Shown piece after piece: positions 10,401-21,841 of a stretch of DNA of 64,000 nucleotides; the stretch's first letter is position 1, and each line of letters begins with the position of its first letter. The position numbers and the translations under genes were made by a program. Under the pieces are notes generated by a model. That model was given only the letters and a program-made list of their open reading frames with translations, had not been told where the DNA came from and ran no database searches. Source of the DNA: Cristatella mucedo (lineage: Eukaryota > Bryozoa > Phylactolaemata > Cristatellidae); the NCBI GenBank assembly GCA_009760855.2, contig WPIO01000071.1, positions 411,501-475,500 of the forward strand. Reading direction: 5' to 3'.

Positions 10401-12481
10401 GTGGCTTAATAGTGGTGTGCTGAAACAAACATGGCACTGCGTTATGGGAGTGGAGGAAATGCTCTACCCAACGGTAGAATACGTCCTACCCCAGGGAGAA
10501 ACGTACTACCCCAGGGGGTTAGATTTCCGGGGCAGGGAGCGTTGAGAAATAGTCCAGGGGGGTGTCGATACCCCATATAGGCATTTTCTACAGGAAGCCA
10601 CTGCCCACCTCCGGCCAGTAATCAAGTGTTTTACCAAAACTAACGTCTGATTTATGTGCATGGCCCCATAAAGGAAATTAACATAAATAAGAGCGAATCA
10701 AACCTACTGCTGACCTCAGGTACATGAGCTCAGTCTTCAAAAGCGAGTATCGTAGTCACTAGGCTAAACCAGAACCAAAATGGAACAGTCTACGAGCAAA
10801 AAGTGCCGCACGTAAGCTGGTTGACGTCGATCGTTTGGCTATTTGATGGTAGTTGCATCGCTGATTCTAGAGACTTCCAGCTCGAACAAGAAATGTAGTT
10901 TTTACTTACTTCGTGCGATTCAAAGGTTATTTTACGAGGCGTTACTTTATAACTCACATTCAGGAATTTTGCTAATGGCAGTTTTACAAAACTTGCTGAC
11001 TGTTCCTAAGAATTCCATTCCATACATAACACCCTGGCCTACATTTATGTCTGCTCTAGCTCCCACGAAGCCACAAAGACAATGTTCGTTTTACAAAAGG
11101 TAGTTTTGCGTAGCTCAGTCGCAGCCTGAGTGACTTTCTGTACTCATTCGGTAGCTACTCAGGACAGCTGAAATTAACTAGACACAGTTAGCCGCCATTG
11201 AGTGTAAGTGGTTGCCTAAGCGGTGTGAAATTCAGCTCCACTGTCGAGGGCCCAAAGCAAAAGCTTTTGTTGTAAATGTTATTTATATTTAGAAATGGAA
11301 TAGCTAATTTATCGTCCCAATAGGACCTGAAGGCAGGTGACAGGTGTGACGAGGTTGCAATATTTTTCAGTAACCACCAACAATAAAAGCTGGGTAGTGT
11401 GTTGTGTTTTTGTCCTCGGATGCATTACCTGTTCCCAAAATGTATAACCCATGAATAACTATAAAATCCCTATTTTTAGAAAAGAAGCGTTGCTTCCGTT
11501 ATAAGGATAATTTCATTTGGAAAATCCTAGGTGTGGTTCTCATTTAATCTGCACAATGTCACGCAGTCATATCCATTAGCCTAGGTGATGCTAGTCTGAC
11601 TATAGAACATGAGGCACACATTGCAACTTTAGATCAATAAATTAACAGTGCACCAGTGCAGGTGTCTAAAATGAATAGCGAAGTATTACTATTTTAGAAT
11701 CAACGAACAGTTGAAGCTTCTTTTGACCGGCTGTAATTTCTAAATAGGCGTAATACAATGAATTATTTTTTGAAGGCATATTTACTCAGAATCATTAAAT
11801 AAGATAGGGGAAAATACAAAATTCATACTTCAGCTTAGCGCTTTGGTTGTAACCCTATCCTGCTCAAAGCATTTAACATGGCAAGTTCACCAGAGCACTC
11901 AGGAAGATTTGTTGAAAGAATTTCTGCACGATAGATTAACAGTTAAAGATAAAGTACAAACACGCTTTTAGATTCTAAGCAATTATAGTATAATAAATGG
12001 ATCGTGCTAACACATGACTTATGTAAAGAAATATCCAGTTATCGTTGTCATTTAATATATTTCGGCGTTGTAAGAAATTCATGTATGGTGATAATGGTTC
12101 ATTAACAAATAATACGTGACATAAAGCAGAGATAAAGCGTTTGCAAATGTCATTTTAGGAAGACGTCTGGATTACGGCAAAATCAAGTAACTCAGAATCA
12201 TCTTACACCACTTGCCAGCTTGAATCCTTCAGATCGCGACGAATTACGAGAATACTCCATCTCTGTTCTTTACCGGCTGGCCAGCTCTTGCTAGCTCAAA
12301 TCCTTCATATTATGATGTGCATGATTACGTCACAACTGTTCCCTACCAGCACTATCTTCATTCCGAAAAGTTGAATACATTTACAATCGTCTACAAACCG
12401 ATGCTCAGTCGAACGCATCCTTTTAGTTATTGCAAGTCAAGCTTTCCACTGAATGTAGTGACAGGGAACACACAAATTTGA
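5179..12481 (+). CDS. Copy A of the receptor-like family (exons 1, 2 and 5 seen; no membrane exon found)
   Basis: First member of the tandem family. Exons recognised are 5179-5239 (signal peptide), 9797-10318 (extracellular domain) and 12159-12294, with an alternative start at 12295 (cytoplasmic tail). Exon 1 ends in phase 1 and exon 2 starts and ends in phase 1, as in copy C; the tail exon starts in phase 2, also as in C. Exons 3 and 4 should lie between 10319 and 12158, but I find no hydrophobic exon there. That gap holds a 0.97-kb repeat copy (10436-11405) whose insertion could have removed it. Without a membrane exon the phases of exons 2 and 5 do not match. Copy A is therefore either a pseudogene or has a diverged exon I missed. 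Possible poly(A) signals are at 12699 and 12768. Confidence 0.55.
5240..7180 (+). other. Copy A intron 1, left part
   Basis: Inferred intron. It holds one + strand LINE fragment (6440-7012) and no other recognisable feature. Small frames at 5534 and elsewhere have no family support. Confidence 0.4.
6440..7012 (+). mobile_element. LINE 3' end (5'-truncated)
   Basis: The + strand reads [20 protein letters not shown] and then [11 protein letters not shown] of the LINE C-terminus. It continues through the 3' region to the hairpin (gtaaagcgcctagaaag ... gggtgctttatcaagtg) and a T/A-rich tail. Confidence 0.85.
7185..7290. repeat. ggacatttcc/taccccag repeat family, copy 1
   Basis: Imperfect repeats of ggacattttc and ggacattcc end in cagggtaagatatttcctac just before an AT microsatellite. 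The same arrangement occurs at 36745 and 53590, and in reverse orientation at 7965 and 10460. Confidence 0.6.
7297..7431. repeat. (AT)n microsatellite
   Basis: About 135 bp of alternating AT with a small ctatct interruption near 7345. Confidence 0.95.
7480..7870. other. GC- and CpG-rich island
   Basis: About 390 bp that is strikingly G+C-rich for this window, with CGG/CCG triplets. Both strands are open over part of it: a minus frame 7455-7946 reads Ala/Pro-rich sequence and a plus frame starts at 7660. Neither shows a domain, and open frames are expected in GC-rich DNA. It sits between two copies of the taccccag repeat, so it may be the inside of a mobile element. Confidence 0.4.
7940..8855. 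repeat. Duplicated 0.9-kb segment, copy 1
   Basis: This segment matches 10436-11405. It opens with the taccccag repeat (7965-8050), runs through a frame (8255-8527) that is also open in the other copy, then through a minus-strand LINE fragment, and ends near aataaaagctgg. The second copy carries about 135 extra bases near 10625-10760. Confidence 0.75.
8620..8800 (-). mobile_element. Second LINE family, C-terminal fragment
   Basis: The minus strand reads [20 protein letters not shown] then SGPSTVEL. This matches the DNKLAVPLLRL ... SSAGPRLYDSLP pattern at 44110-44310. That pattern is the usual end of a non-LTR reverse transcriptase ORF distinct from the main family here. Confidence 0.6.
8860..9796 (+). 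other. Copy A intron 1, right part
   Basis: Inferred intron with no recognised gene. The frame of exon 2 stays open leftward to an ATG at 9601, but the paralog structure places the exon start at the ctgcag acceptor, 9795-9796. Confidence 0.4.
9797..10318 (+). CDS. Copy A exon 2: divergent cysteine-rich extracellular domain and stalk
   Basis: The acceptor tttcgctgcag|g and donor gacag|gtacgg bound a 522-nt exon in phase 1-1, the same phases as copy C exon 2. The start aligns with [13 protein letters not shown] against TVSNYPPFSVNC. Six cysteines follow in the same order (FAC, FCSG, DGC, YEC, YCG, FEC). The end [13 protein letters not shown] resembles SVNIIVTRIVINCEC. FRLPI ... YCG ... VVVNFEC also resembles the C-terminal half of SUEL/galactose-lectin domains. 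A Pro/Thr/Ser/Asp-rich stalk follows. The exon is much richer in G+C and CpG than the C and D exons. The homology is my own reading by eye. Confidence 0.65.
10436..11405. repeat. Duplicated 0.9-kb segment, copy 2
   Basis: Second copy of 7940-8855, starting about 120 bp after the copy A exon 2 donor. It starts with taccccag-type repeats (10460-10540) and contains the open frame 10843-11103 and a minus-strand LINE fragment (11180-11340). Confidence 0.75.
11180..11340 (-). mobile_element. Second LINE family, C-terminal fragment (duplicate)
   Basis: Paralog of 8620-8800 inside the duplicated segment, with the same order of conserved blocks on the minus strand. Confidence 0.55.
12159..12294 (+). 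CDS. Copy A exon 5, tail form 1
   Basis: The acceptor cattttag|g in phase 2 gives [10 protein letters not shown], aligning with R-HQSGLRAAK at the start of copy C exon 5. The frame runs to [18 protein letters not shown] and stops at TAG (12292-12294). LREYSISV aligns with LNDYATTV of copy C, so one tyrosine motif is conserved. This tail is shorter than that of C. Confidence 0.6.
12295..12481 (+). CDS. Copy A alternative tail, form 2 (candidate)
   Basis: A tandem duplicate of the region: cttgccag|cttgaatcc at 12211 and cttgctag|ctcaaatcc at 12287. The second AG is the last two bases of the form 1 stop codon. Used as a phase-2 acceptor it opens a new frame, [20 protein letters not shown] and on to a TGA at 12479. 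VHDYVTTV matches the LNDYATTV motif of copy C better than form 1 does. Either this is an alternative tail chosen by splice-site use, or it is a relic of a tandem duplication. Confidence 0.4.
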
Positions 12482-13960
12482 ATCCAGTTCCTGCTTGCGA
12501 TTCACAATGGAATTTGCTTCTTAGCTGCTTACTCTTACAGCTCCGAATTAAAAGAAAGCAGGCTGTCTAGCAAGTAATGTATTCAGTCAAGCCAACGTAA
12601 AATGGTAAGCACAGGTTTTGCTCTCTGTCGGTCCGCATATTTTCGATTTCAGAGCTATCAATTTGTTCTTCTTGCCTGTGAGGAATGTAGCATCGTACAA
12701 TAAATGGAACTTGGAAGCCCTTCAAGATAAAACTGCTATCTGAACTTTGTTTCACTTAAAGCAGCACAATAAATATATTAGTTTAGTTATGATAAATTTC
12801 TTTTATGCAGCCAGTGTTCGTGAATGTTTGTTCAGACGGCCTATTCGATTACACGGACCGCCCTTAACATCACTCGGTCGTGGACAGATATTACAGGTTT
12901 CAATTATGTTTAGATGATGTTGGCATGTTCTACCAGCCTAAAGATTGTGTCAAAAATCAAAAATAAAACCAAGTAATATTTATTACCGCTCAAATTTATA
13001 ACATTATGCCTCTTGATCTATAAACTTGCAAGGTAATTGTACGGTTAATGGATACCATCAGCAGTACGATGCACGTAAATATATATAATATTTCTGCAAG
13101 TGTTTCAATCAGAAATATGATACTGATATAAGTAACAATAAAAATGTCTCTCAATCAGACAGTGCTTGGCAGGGGTTGTTTGCATGCAAGCAGGTGCTTT
13201 TTTTCCCCATCCCACTATGCAAGTTTTTATTGGCCCAAGTTTTGAATACTGCAACGACTACATGTTTAGGCATCCACTGAAAATTATTCTTACCGTTTTG
13301 TCAATCGTAGCAAGTAAGAGCAATAACAATACGAATGGTGTACACAATTTTTCATTTTAAAGTGAAATGGTTAGAATCATTCTTTAAATCAAAGGTAAGG
13401 TTACCTTTAATGCTCATTGTAATCATTGTAATCTTAGCTTAAGCTTGTAAGCCAGTTGGCAAAAAAGATCAATTGTCTCCACATATCTGGTCTCCAGACA
13501 AGCTGCTGCACCGACGACCTGCTTTTTAATTGAATTCCTCAGCCTCCAAGATTTCGTAGTGGCTATTGCAATAGTAAAAATAATTGCCTGGTGCAGAGCA
13601 CATGAATGCCCAAGCTGTGGCCGGCCTCATCGGTACTAGTTTCAACTTAGCTACATCTAACCATCTGTTCATCTGACGGCAGCCAAACAGCTACCCCAGC
13701 AAACGTGATGCATGGCCAAAACCTTCGGAATTTTTTAACTAGCCTTGCAACCGTATTTATCACCAGCTGAATAGGATTCGTGACATTTTGGTAGGCTAGT
13801 GAAAACTGAATTGTATTACTCTAAAATCGACCGTTCCGGGAAGGTAGCAAGACTGTTACCAGACCAAATGAAACAATTGCTGCAATAGGATACCACCTGT
13901 AAGAATTAGGAGAGTTGGCGTACCTGATCGGTGTAGTGGCTCAAATCAAACAAAGCGCCA
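12482..13960 (+). other. Copy A 3' region and A-B intergenic DNA
   Basis: AATAAA hexamers occur at 12699 and 12768. No further gene or recognised repeat was found before the copy B promoter block. The small frame at 13166 has no family support. Confidence 0.4.
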
Positions 13961-13970
13961 TCTGCAGGCT

Positions 13971-14020
13971 CACTTATCAGCTAATCAATATTTAACTTCC
14001 GCGTGTAGCTGTCAGCCAAT
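13971..14020 (+). promoter_or_regulatory. Shared promoter block of copy B with CCAAT box
   Basis: cttatcagctaatcaatat then aacttccgcgtgtagc and gccaat (ending 14020), about 218 bp before the ATG. It matches the blocks upstream of A, C and D. The TAATCA core could bind a homeodomain factor (inference). Confidence 0.65.
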
Positions 14021-14237
14021 AAAATGCACGTAAGATAAAGCTGCAAACCAACTGCACCTAAAGTATAAGACTTTTAGATACAACAAGTGCGAGATTCTAA
14101 TCGTCAGCTGGAAGCTGCGGCCGTGAGGTGCCGGTAATTTAACAGGCTTATCCTGTCCCTAAATTTGCAGTGCTGCGGCTGTAGCACTTGGCCTATTAGA
14201 AGGTCCGTCGAAGACTGCTCTACGTATTATACTCTCA

Positions 14238-14298
14238 ATGTCTACCGTGACAAACTTTCGAGTCTTTATCATTCTATGCTGCATATTCTTATCGAACT
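14238..14298 (+). CDS. Copy B exon 1: signal peptide
   Basis: Reads MSTVTNFRVFIILCCIFLSN plus one base, then a perfect GTAAGT donor (t|gtaagt), phase 1. Its length of 61 nt equals the other three copies. NFRV and FLSN group it with copy A. Confidence 0.75.
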
Positions 14299-17200
14299 GT
14301 AAGTTCCGCGCCCAATAATATCATGTAAGGGTGCCACTGTTTCCTCGTGCAATTACTTTCATTTTCTCCTCTAAAGCCCGAGCATTTTTTTGAAGTTATG
14401 CAATCGCTCATGCTAATGCTAGTTCGGCAGGATGCAGTGACTTAAAAAACGACAGAATATTTTTAACCACATGTTTCCAAGTACCGATGGCGGCTAGTAT
14501 GCTATAAAAATGTTCCTAAGCATTAGTTGGGGCCTTTCGAAATTAGAACTCTTTTCAAGGATGAAACGGTGCGGTAAAAATTGCACGTACATGCAAATGG
14601 TCTAGCTAAGTAGTTGCTCTGCATTAGGCCTGCTTCAAACTGACAATTTTGTTGCGGAAACGGAAAGACTTGTTAAAACACAATCTTCGCTAACGTTCGG
14701 CGTTCCTTGATGTTGCCAACGCTATCCATATGTTTTTGATTGAATTCAAATGACTAAAAAGCCAGCTACAGCTCCGATATTTGTAGTATTTGAGAAATAG
14801 CCTCCTAATATCGTTCATGCCTGGAGTAAATAGTTCTCCTTCTCCTCTGCACTCTTGGAATTGCTATACAATGCCCTTGACCTGCGGCAAGTTTTTCTAG
14901 GTCAGGTGACCAGTGCAATTAAACGATTTTATCATAAACGCATGCGTGTCTGTACTGATCCTGCTAAACTGGATCCCTCCGACGGCCACACCGTCGCAAC
15001 GTAAACACGAAGCAAATTACATGAGTACTGGATCCAGCTGTCCCATATAAGCCACTTGATCAAGCTTTTTAGCCAGAGTGAAAACCTTTAATTGCCTCTA
15101 AGGAATAACTAATGTAACGTATCACCATCTTTAAATACAATATTCCATAAAGACTATGTTCGTATTACACCGGAGACTTTTTAGAGCTGACTTAAAGCCT
15201 ATGAGCGTTTTGGTATGCGTTAGGTTGCTACGGAAGTAGAAAATGGCTTTCAAATTGCAAAGCTTCGCATCAAAGTCGATTCTACTAGAGTAAATATAAA
15301 GACCTAAACATAAATATAAATAAAGAGATTAAAAAAGATATTATACCTTACGCTGAGTAGAAATAAAAAACGACGTAGTTCCCAAAATTTGATCGAACTT
15401 CTCCAGTATATTAGCTTGCCAGTCGCGTTGGATTTCCGACGCACAAGTATGTGCGGCTGCATTTACCCTGAACGATGTGATCCATCCCGGAGGTACCGCA
15501 GTCCTACCTCAGGAATACGCAAATTATATGGATACTGAGTCCGGATGTCCCAAATCCTCACGACCAAGACATCTAGCCAAACTGAATAATTTAGAGACCA
15601 GCCCGGGTAGGGAGTAGAAAATTGCTATCGCAGTTATGAGCGTCAGTTCAAAGTCGTAATAATACGTACCGCAAGGAAAGAATTTTTACCTCTTGCTAAG
15701 AATGCAGCTAGTATTTGGGAATATATTTTCGCGCGCGGCGACCTAGACTGAGAGTCTGCGATTCGCGGATCCTCTACATTAAGCAGCACTGAAAATTAAA
15801 TATAAGAAATAAATGTCGGTTAACGTAGAAATTTTAAATGAACTTTTACCAAGCCGCGACTGCATCGAAAGACATGCCGAAGGGTTTTTTGGGGAGATGC
15901 TGTTACAGAACCCTGCCCATAGCCCAAATAGGGAGAAAACCTTTCATTGGGTAGGCCCTAGAAACAGAATTAAAAGACGTATTTGTATTTATGTTACTTT
16001 TTAATTATTCGAATGTACTCAAATCTAAACTTCCAAAAGCCAAAAACAATTGATATACGCCAAAATATTGTAATGAAGCTACTAATAAAGAAACTATTGA
16101 TATCTAAAGTAGAAACGAGTAGCAATCAGAAACTCTTGTTAGCCCCCATAGCCTCTAGGACTCATAGCAGTAACTCCGGAAACGAAAAGAAACCTAGAGA
16201 TAAAAGTGATTCTAAAATGAATTTGAGCCAATTTTACAACATTGTTATTGGTCTTACTTAAAGCTGCTTATCGCTTTTTAGAGTCAAGTTAGAGTTTGTA
16301 GACGATGCTAGGAATCTAGTTAAAAGTAACACGTGTAAGGTACAATCGACACGGCTTACATAAATACGCTCGTGTCGGCAAATGTCCTTATTTATAGGCG
16401 GAGTATTCCCATATGCGGAGTGAATCTATAGCTAGAGTGAATCAGGGACCCAGAGCTGCTATTCTTACAAGCGATGTATTCCTGTATCCGATATTCTTAT
16501 GCTCGGAGTTGACTGTAGTGTGATATTTTGATTACATTTCATTGTACTTATACCACTCTGCTTGCGTCACAGAGATAATAGCGGCCGGTAGTAAAAATTA
16601 ATGGGTTTTCTAATTTAGTGTAGTTGGCTTTGTTTTAAAGACGCCTCCTGCTCGATGTAGAACCGCCGCGTGAGTCACTGGCTGCCTGTCTGGATAAGGG
16701 TTTTTGACAGCATTCGACGCTCGCAGGAGCAATTATTCTATAGTTTTCCAGCAATCAGTTGGTCACAAACATCTCAAATTGTGCAGAAATGAGAAAATAG
16801 CACCGTTGTGACTAACGGTCAAGCTCACCCAGCCGGCAGCTGTGCGACTCAGGCAGCATCATAATAGCACTGTTGCTAGCTCTGGAAAGCATCACTTTGT
16901 GCTCCTTTGCTCATTCCGATGCCACATTTTAGTAATTGAGAAGATATTACCTAAAGACTAGGCATTCGTGCTCGCAATCCACACGTTTTTATCTCTTTAA
17001 TTTGCTACTGGTGACCCATTGCTCAGGCTTTGCTGGAGGTTTTCACTTAGTTGCATTTGTTGTATCTGACATATGTATTTTAAGAGAGTGGTGTTTATAT
17101 TCGCTCAGTATATTTTTAGCTATCTACGGATATCTTTCGTGTATAATAATAATGATAATAATGCACTTGAGAAAGCGCCCTGAGAGAACTCAATCTCCTT

Positions 17201-20200
17201 CTAGGTGATTTAAATTTGATGCAAATGGAAATGAAATTGAATGGGGAGTAATGTTATGCTTGGTAAACAACATGAACAACGTAGTTAGGGGTGACATGCT
17301 TAGGTCAGCATGCCAATGTGGTTAGTGGCAGCATGCACAGTGCAAGCAGGCATGAGCACGTGAAGGTCGAATCACAGGGACCCACTAAATGCTGTCCTAA
17401 ATAGGAATGTTTAAAGTTCTTTTTAGATGCGGTCAAGTCAGGGGGTGTTCTGACGCAAGTCGGGAGGGAGTTCCAAGCTTTGGGAGCGCACGAACTAAAT
17501 GCACGGTCTTCAAAGGATTTGAGGTTTGTAAGTGGTATTGGTATATTGTTGGATTTCGAAAAGCGGGAATTATGATGCTTGGCCTGGTGGGGGAGTAGAT
17601 CTGAGAGATAGCCTGGAGCCAAAGAATGAAGTGACATAAAAGTTAGCGACAAAATCTTGAAGTCAATCTGTTGCTTCACTGGTAGCCAGTGCAGGTTGGC
17701 GAGAAGTGGTGTGATGTGGCGACTACGACGCTTACGACAGACAAGCCTAGCTGCTGATTTTGCACCAGCTGCAATCGCCTGATCGCACATGCCTGTAGGC
17801 CAGTAAGCAGTGAGTTGCAGGCGTCGGGACGGGAAGTCGCGAATGCATGGACCAACTTAGACGTGGTATCCTCATCTAAACAAGCCCAAATTTTTGCAAT
17901 GCAATGTAGCTGCAAGTTGGCAGATTTTACAGTGGAGCTGATGTGGTCGACTAACAAGAGGTCGCTTTGGAATATGACACCTACATTTTGAGCTGATTCA
18001 ACAGGAGACATGCTGGCAGAGCCAATTTTGAGCGTCAACCTTTCCGATTTCTGAATCGCATTGGGTTTTCTTGTAATTAGTAAGTTAGTTTTTTCATCAT
18101 TTAGTTATAGAAAATTTGCTGCCCGTCCATGTGCGGATGTATCCGTTTCTTAATCAAAACGAAACCCAACTTTTATTTAGAAGTCTTCGGTAAAGTATTT
18201 ACCAAGACACTCGCGTACCGACTTTCGCTAAATGATTCATGAGCGTGTGCGACCTTATGTATCCGGCGGGACAGTGCCTCATTAAATTTAAAAAAGTGCC
18301 TTATAATAATCAAATCATTATTATAAAATGTGCGTTCGCATAGAACCTTACGATGACTTAATGTGTTTCTAGGTGCTCCCACGTATGTTTTTTATCGAGG
18401 CCATTATTTACGTATTTAGTGGTAACATGCACAGTCTTAGCCTAGGGCTTATAACAATACTTATGGAGGGCATTCAAGAAGCAATTCAATTGTAGCCGCT
18501 CATGTCTCGTTAGACACCCTTACAATATAAAGGAGTTTAAGAAAAGTAAAAGGATGGCTAATAATGTATTCATAGTTATTGAAATTTTAATACATTTTGG
18601 TGCCTTTGCTGCAAATTGCAAAGCTTTGAAGCAAAAAACTGCACTTTGTAATTGCGTGCAAACATATAAAAACGCTTCCACAATTTATTAAATGTATAAT
18701 CAAACGGAAATAGACATTATATATGTATAACGTATACTAATTTATTAACTTTCACCTGTATATGGGGTGGAGAATATTTAAGTCCCCATTAGAACCTAGT
18801 GAAAATCCCTAACATGTACCAGCAGACGACCCGAGTTGGTAAAGGCAGACACCTTTTTGCTCGGCCAAAGCCAGAGCTCAGCACCTTCAGAGAAAGGAGT
18901 CGCACGTAAATTTTCTTTAAGGGATGCGTTACCACGGTTAAGCGAGAAAACCTTGAGCACCGGAAAACGAACACGAAGGACAGTTTACAAGAACGAAGCG
19001 AGCTTTATTTTTAGCAGGACATTGTCGTGCGTGTTCTTACGTATCTTCAAGTTAGAGAATGCTTCGACGTCTGAATTTGTTGTCGAGGCAGCAAGCCAGC
19101 CGAGGAACAGACCAGGTGGTCCAAGCAGGAAAAAGGAATTTGTTTAGAGGGTCGTCAATGTATTTAGCAGGTATTGTGAGTTACGAGAAACGAACACTCT
19201 CTTAAAACTAGCAGAGCCACTAATACATTAGGATTCATCAAGATTTAGGTTTAAAGTGCATGAATTTTGTCAGAGACACTCAAAAAATATTATTCGCATA
19301 TGGATCTTCGTCTTTTGGCTGGGAACTTTAAGTTACGGAGCCAAGGGAAAGGTCTTTTTAGAAAATTAAAATCTTTCACTTACGCGATTTTGATTAAACG
19401 CTCATGAAATGAAGGCAGATATTGGTAAGCTGTAGTCTGAAACTGCCAGTCGTGATTACTGGAGTTGAGACTATTGAAATGAGTCAGCAGCGCTAGAGCT
19501 GTGCCATTGCTGTCAGTTTACATAAAGTTCCTGAGCCTGGACAGCATTTGATTTAATGTCTGTTAGGAGACGGAATTACAATGATAATCATACTAACGCA
19601 TTTTTTTAAACTAAACGAGGATAAACTAACTTAGTAGCTTTGGGAAAACCCAGTGTGATGCAGAAATTGGAAAGACTGACGCTCAAAATATGCTCTGCAA
19701 GCATATCTCCGGTTGATTCAGCTCGAAATGTAGGTGTCATATTCCGGAATGACCTCTCGATACACAATCACATCAGCTCAACAGTCAAGTCTGCCTACTT
19801 GCAGCTACATGGCATTGCTAAAATTTGGGCTTGTTTAGATAAGAATACCGCGTCTAAGTTGGCCCATGCATTTTTGACATCCCGTCTAGACTTCTAAAAA
19901 CTCACTGCTTGCTGGCCTACCGGCATGTGCAATCAGGCGATTACGGATGGTGCAAAACTCCGCAGCTAGGCTTGTCTGTCGTGAGCGTCGCAGTTGCCAC
20001 ATCGCACCACTTCACGCCGACCTACACTGGCTACCAGTCAAGCAACGGATCGACTTCAAGGTCTTGTCTCTCACTTTTAGGTCACTTCATTCTATGGCTC
20101 CAGCTTATGTGTAAGATATATTCCCCCACCAGGCCAAGCATCGCGCCGCCTGCTTTTCGGAATCCAATAGTTTTCCAATATAGCATACACACCACAAATT

Positions 20201-21127
20201 ATTTGGAGGCAGCTCATTAAGTTCGTACTCTCCCAAAGCCTGGAACTCGCTCCCGACATGCGTCAGAACATACCCTGACTTAATTACATTTAAAAAGAAC
20301 TCACATAACATACCTGCTTAGGACAGCATTTACTGGGTCCCCGTGATTCATCCTTCACGTGCTTATGTGTGCTGATACTGTGCATGCTGCCACTAACCAC
20401 GTTAGCATGGTGACCCTGTGCATGTCACCCCCAACTACGTTGTTCGTATTTATTAAGCATCACTAACGATTCAATCGTTTTTCCCTTGCATCAAATGTAA
20501 AGCTCCTAGGAAGAGATTGAGATCTGTGAGGGCACTTTATCAAGTGCATTATTATTACTATTAATAATTATTTGATAACGCAAATATCTTTTTAGTGCCA
20601 AAAATAATTTAAATCTCTTTTTACTGATTTCACAAGAGATGTCAAGGAAGCTCGATCTTACAGTTAATATTAACGCGTCCAACGTCAATCTGCAATACCT
20701 GGCTAGGGCGACGTGCATTGTTTTAATTTATAAATATAGCAAGTTGCACAAACGCATAGAGCCGGATCACATGAGAATAGGCATACAAAATACACCCACC
20801 CATCAAATGCTGTCAAAAAGTCGTAATTCCAGCTTCCTTAAAATGCTAAATCAGGAGATGACGCGACGTAAGGCTGGAGTGATTTGCACGGGGAGGGAGC
20901 GTTCTAACTTAAGGCACGGTTTCCAAAACTTCGTACATACGCATGAGGTATAGCTTAATTAGTTGATTTAAAAAAAATGTTGCGAGACGCCTACCTGGTT
21001 GGGGGAGCATTTTCCGACAGATTAAAAGGAGAGAGAGAGAGTGAGAGAAAGAAAGAGGTAGAGAGAGGGAGAAAGAGAGAGAACGATAGGGAAATAGAGA
21101 GAGAGAGAGAAAGAGTGAGAGAGAGAA

Positions 21128-21174
<47 letters not shown>

Positions 21175-21791
21175 GAAAGAAAGAGAAAGAGAGAGAGGGA
21201 GACATAAAGTGATTGAAAGAGAGAGAAAGAGAGAGAAAGAGAGAAAGAAAGCCAGATAAAGACAGAGAGAACGAGCTAGAGATAGGGAGATATAGAGAGA
21301 AAGAGAGAGAGATAGCGAGAGAAATAGAGAGAGGGAGAGAGATAGAGAGTGAGGTGGAGAGTGAGAATAAAGGAACTTTGAAGTGAGTGACAAAACGTGA
21401 AATCAATAAGCTGCTTTACCGGAAGTCCAAGTAGACCAGGTGCATGTGGATAGTGCTCCTGAGTTATAGCCGAGGCAAGTTTTGACCAATTGGCAGTTCA
21501 TACAATAATGGGTTTTGCTGTGATTACTGTTGCTTGTGTTCGTTAGTAGCCAGGCTATGGAGACACTATTCGTTGGTCATGTGCTCTAAAAATATTACTT
21601 TCCAAAGACATCAACACATATCTATAGCCTTAAGATGAATAACGTTTAACCTTCATAAATCAATGAGTCTCCTAACGAAGCACTTATTCCTTCCAATTCA
21701 AAGTCGCTAGCCAATCGTCAGCAGAACATGTCTGAAGCTTCAATAATCAAAAACATGGTAAGTCATGGTAAGGCAAGTTAAAGACACGGTA

Positions 21792-21841
<50 letters not shown>

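Noticed and set aside
9601-10545. A single 314-residue intronless gene
   Set aside because: Only 9797-10318 aligns with the paralogous exon, with matching acceptor, donor and phases. The rest is intron on one side and the taccccag repeat on the other.
18836-19147. LTR retrotransposon
   Set aside because: Only an R-U5-like aataaag stretch on the minus strand; no second LTR, primer site or coding region seen.
20639-20953. Missing exon 2 of copy B
   Set aside because: Its start is faintly similar, but the cysteine pattern is absent and the joined codon would be a stop.
20909-21406. Ser/Leu- and Arg/Glu-rich ORFs over the GA tract
   Set aside because: Translation artefacts of a purine repeat.
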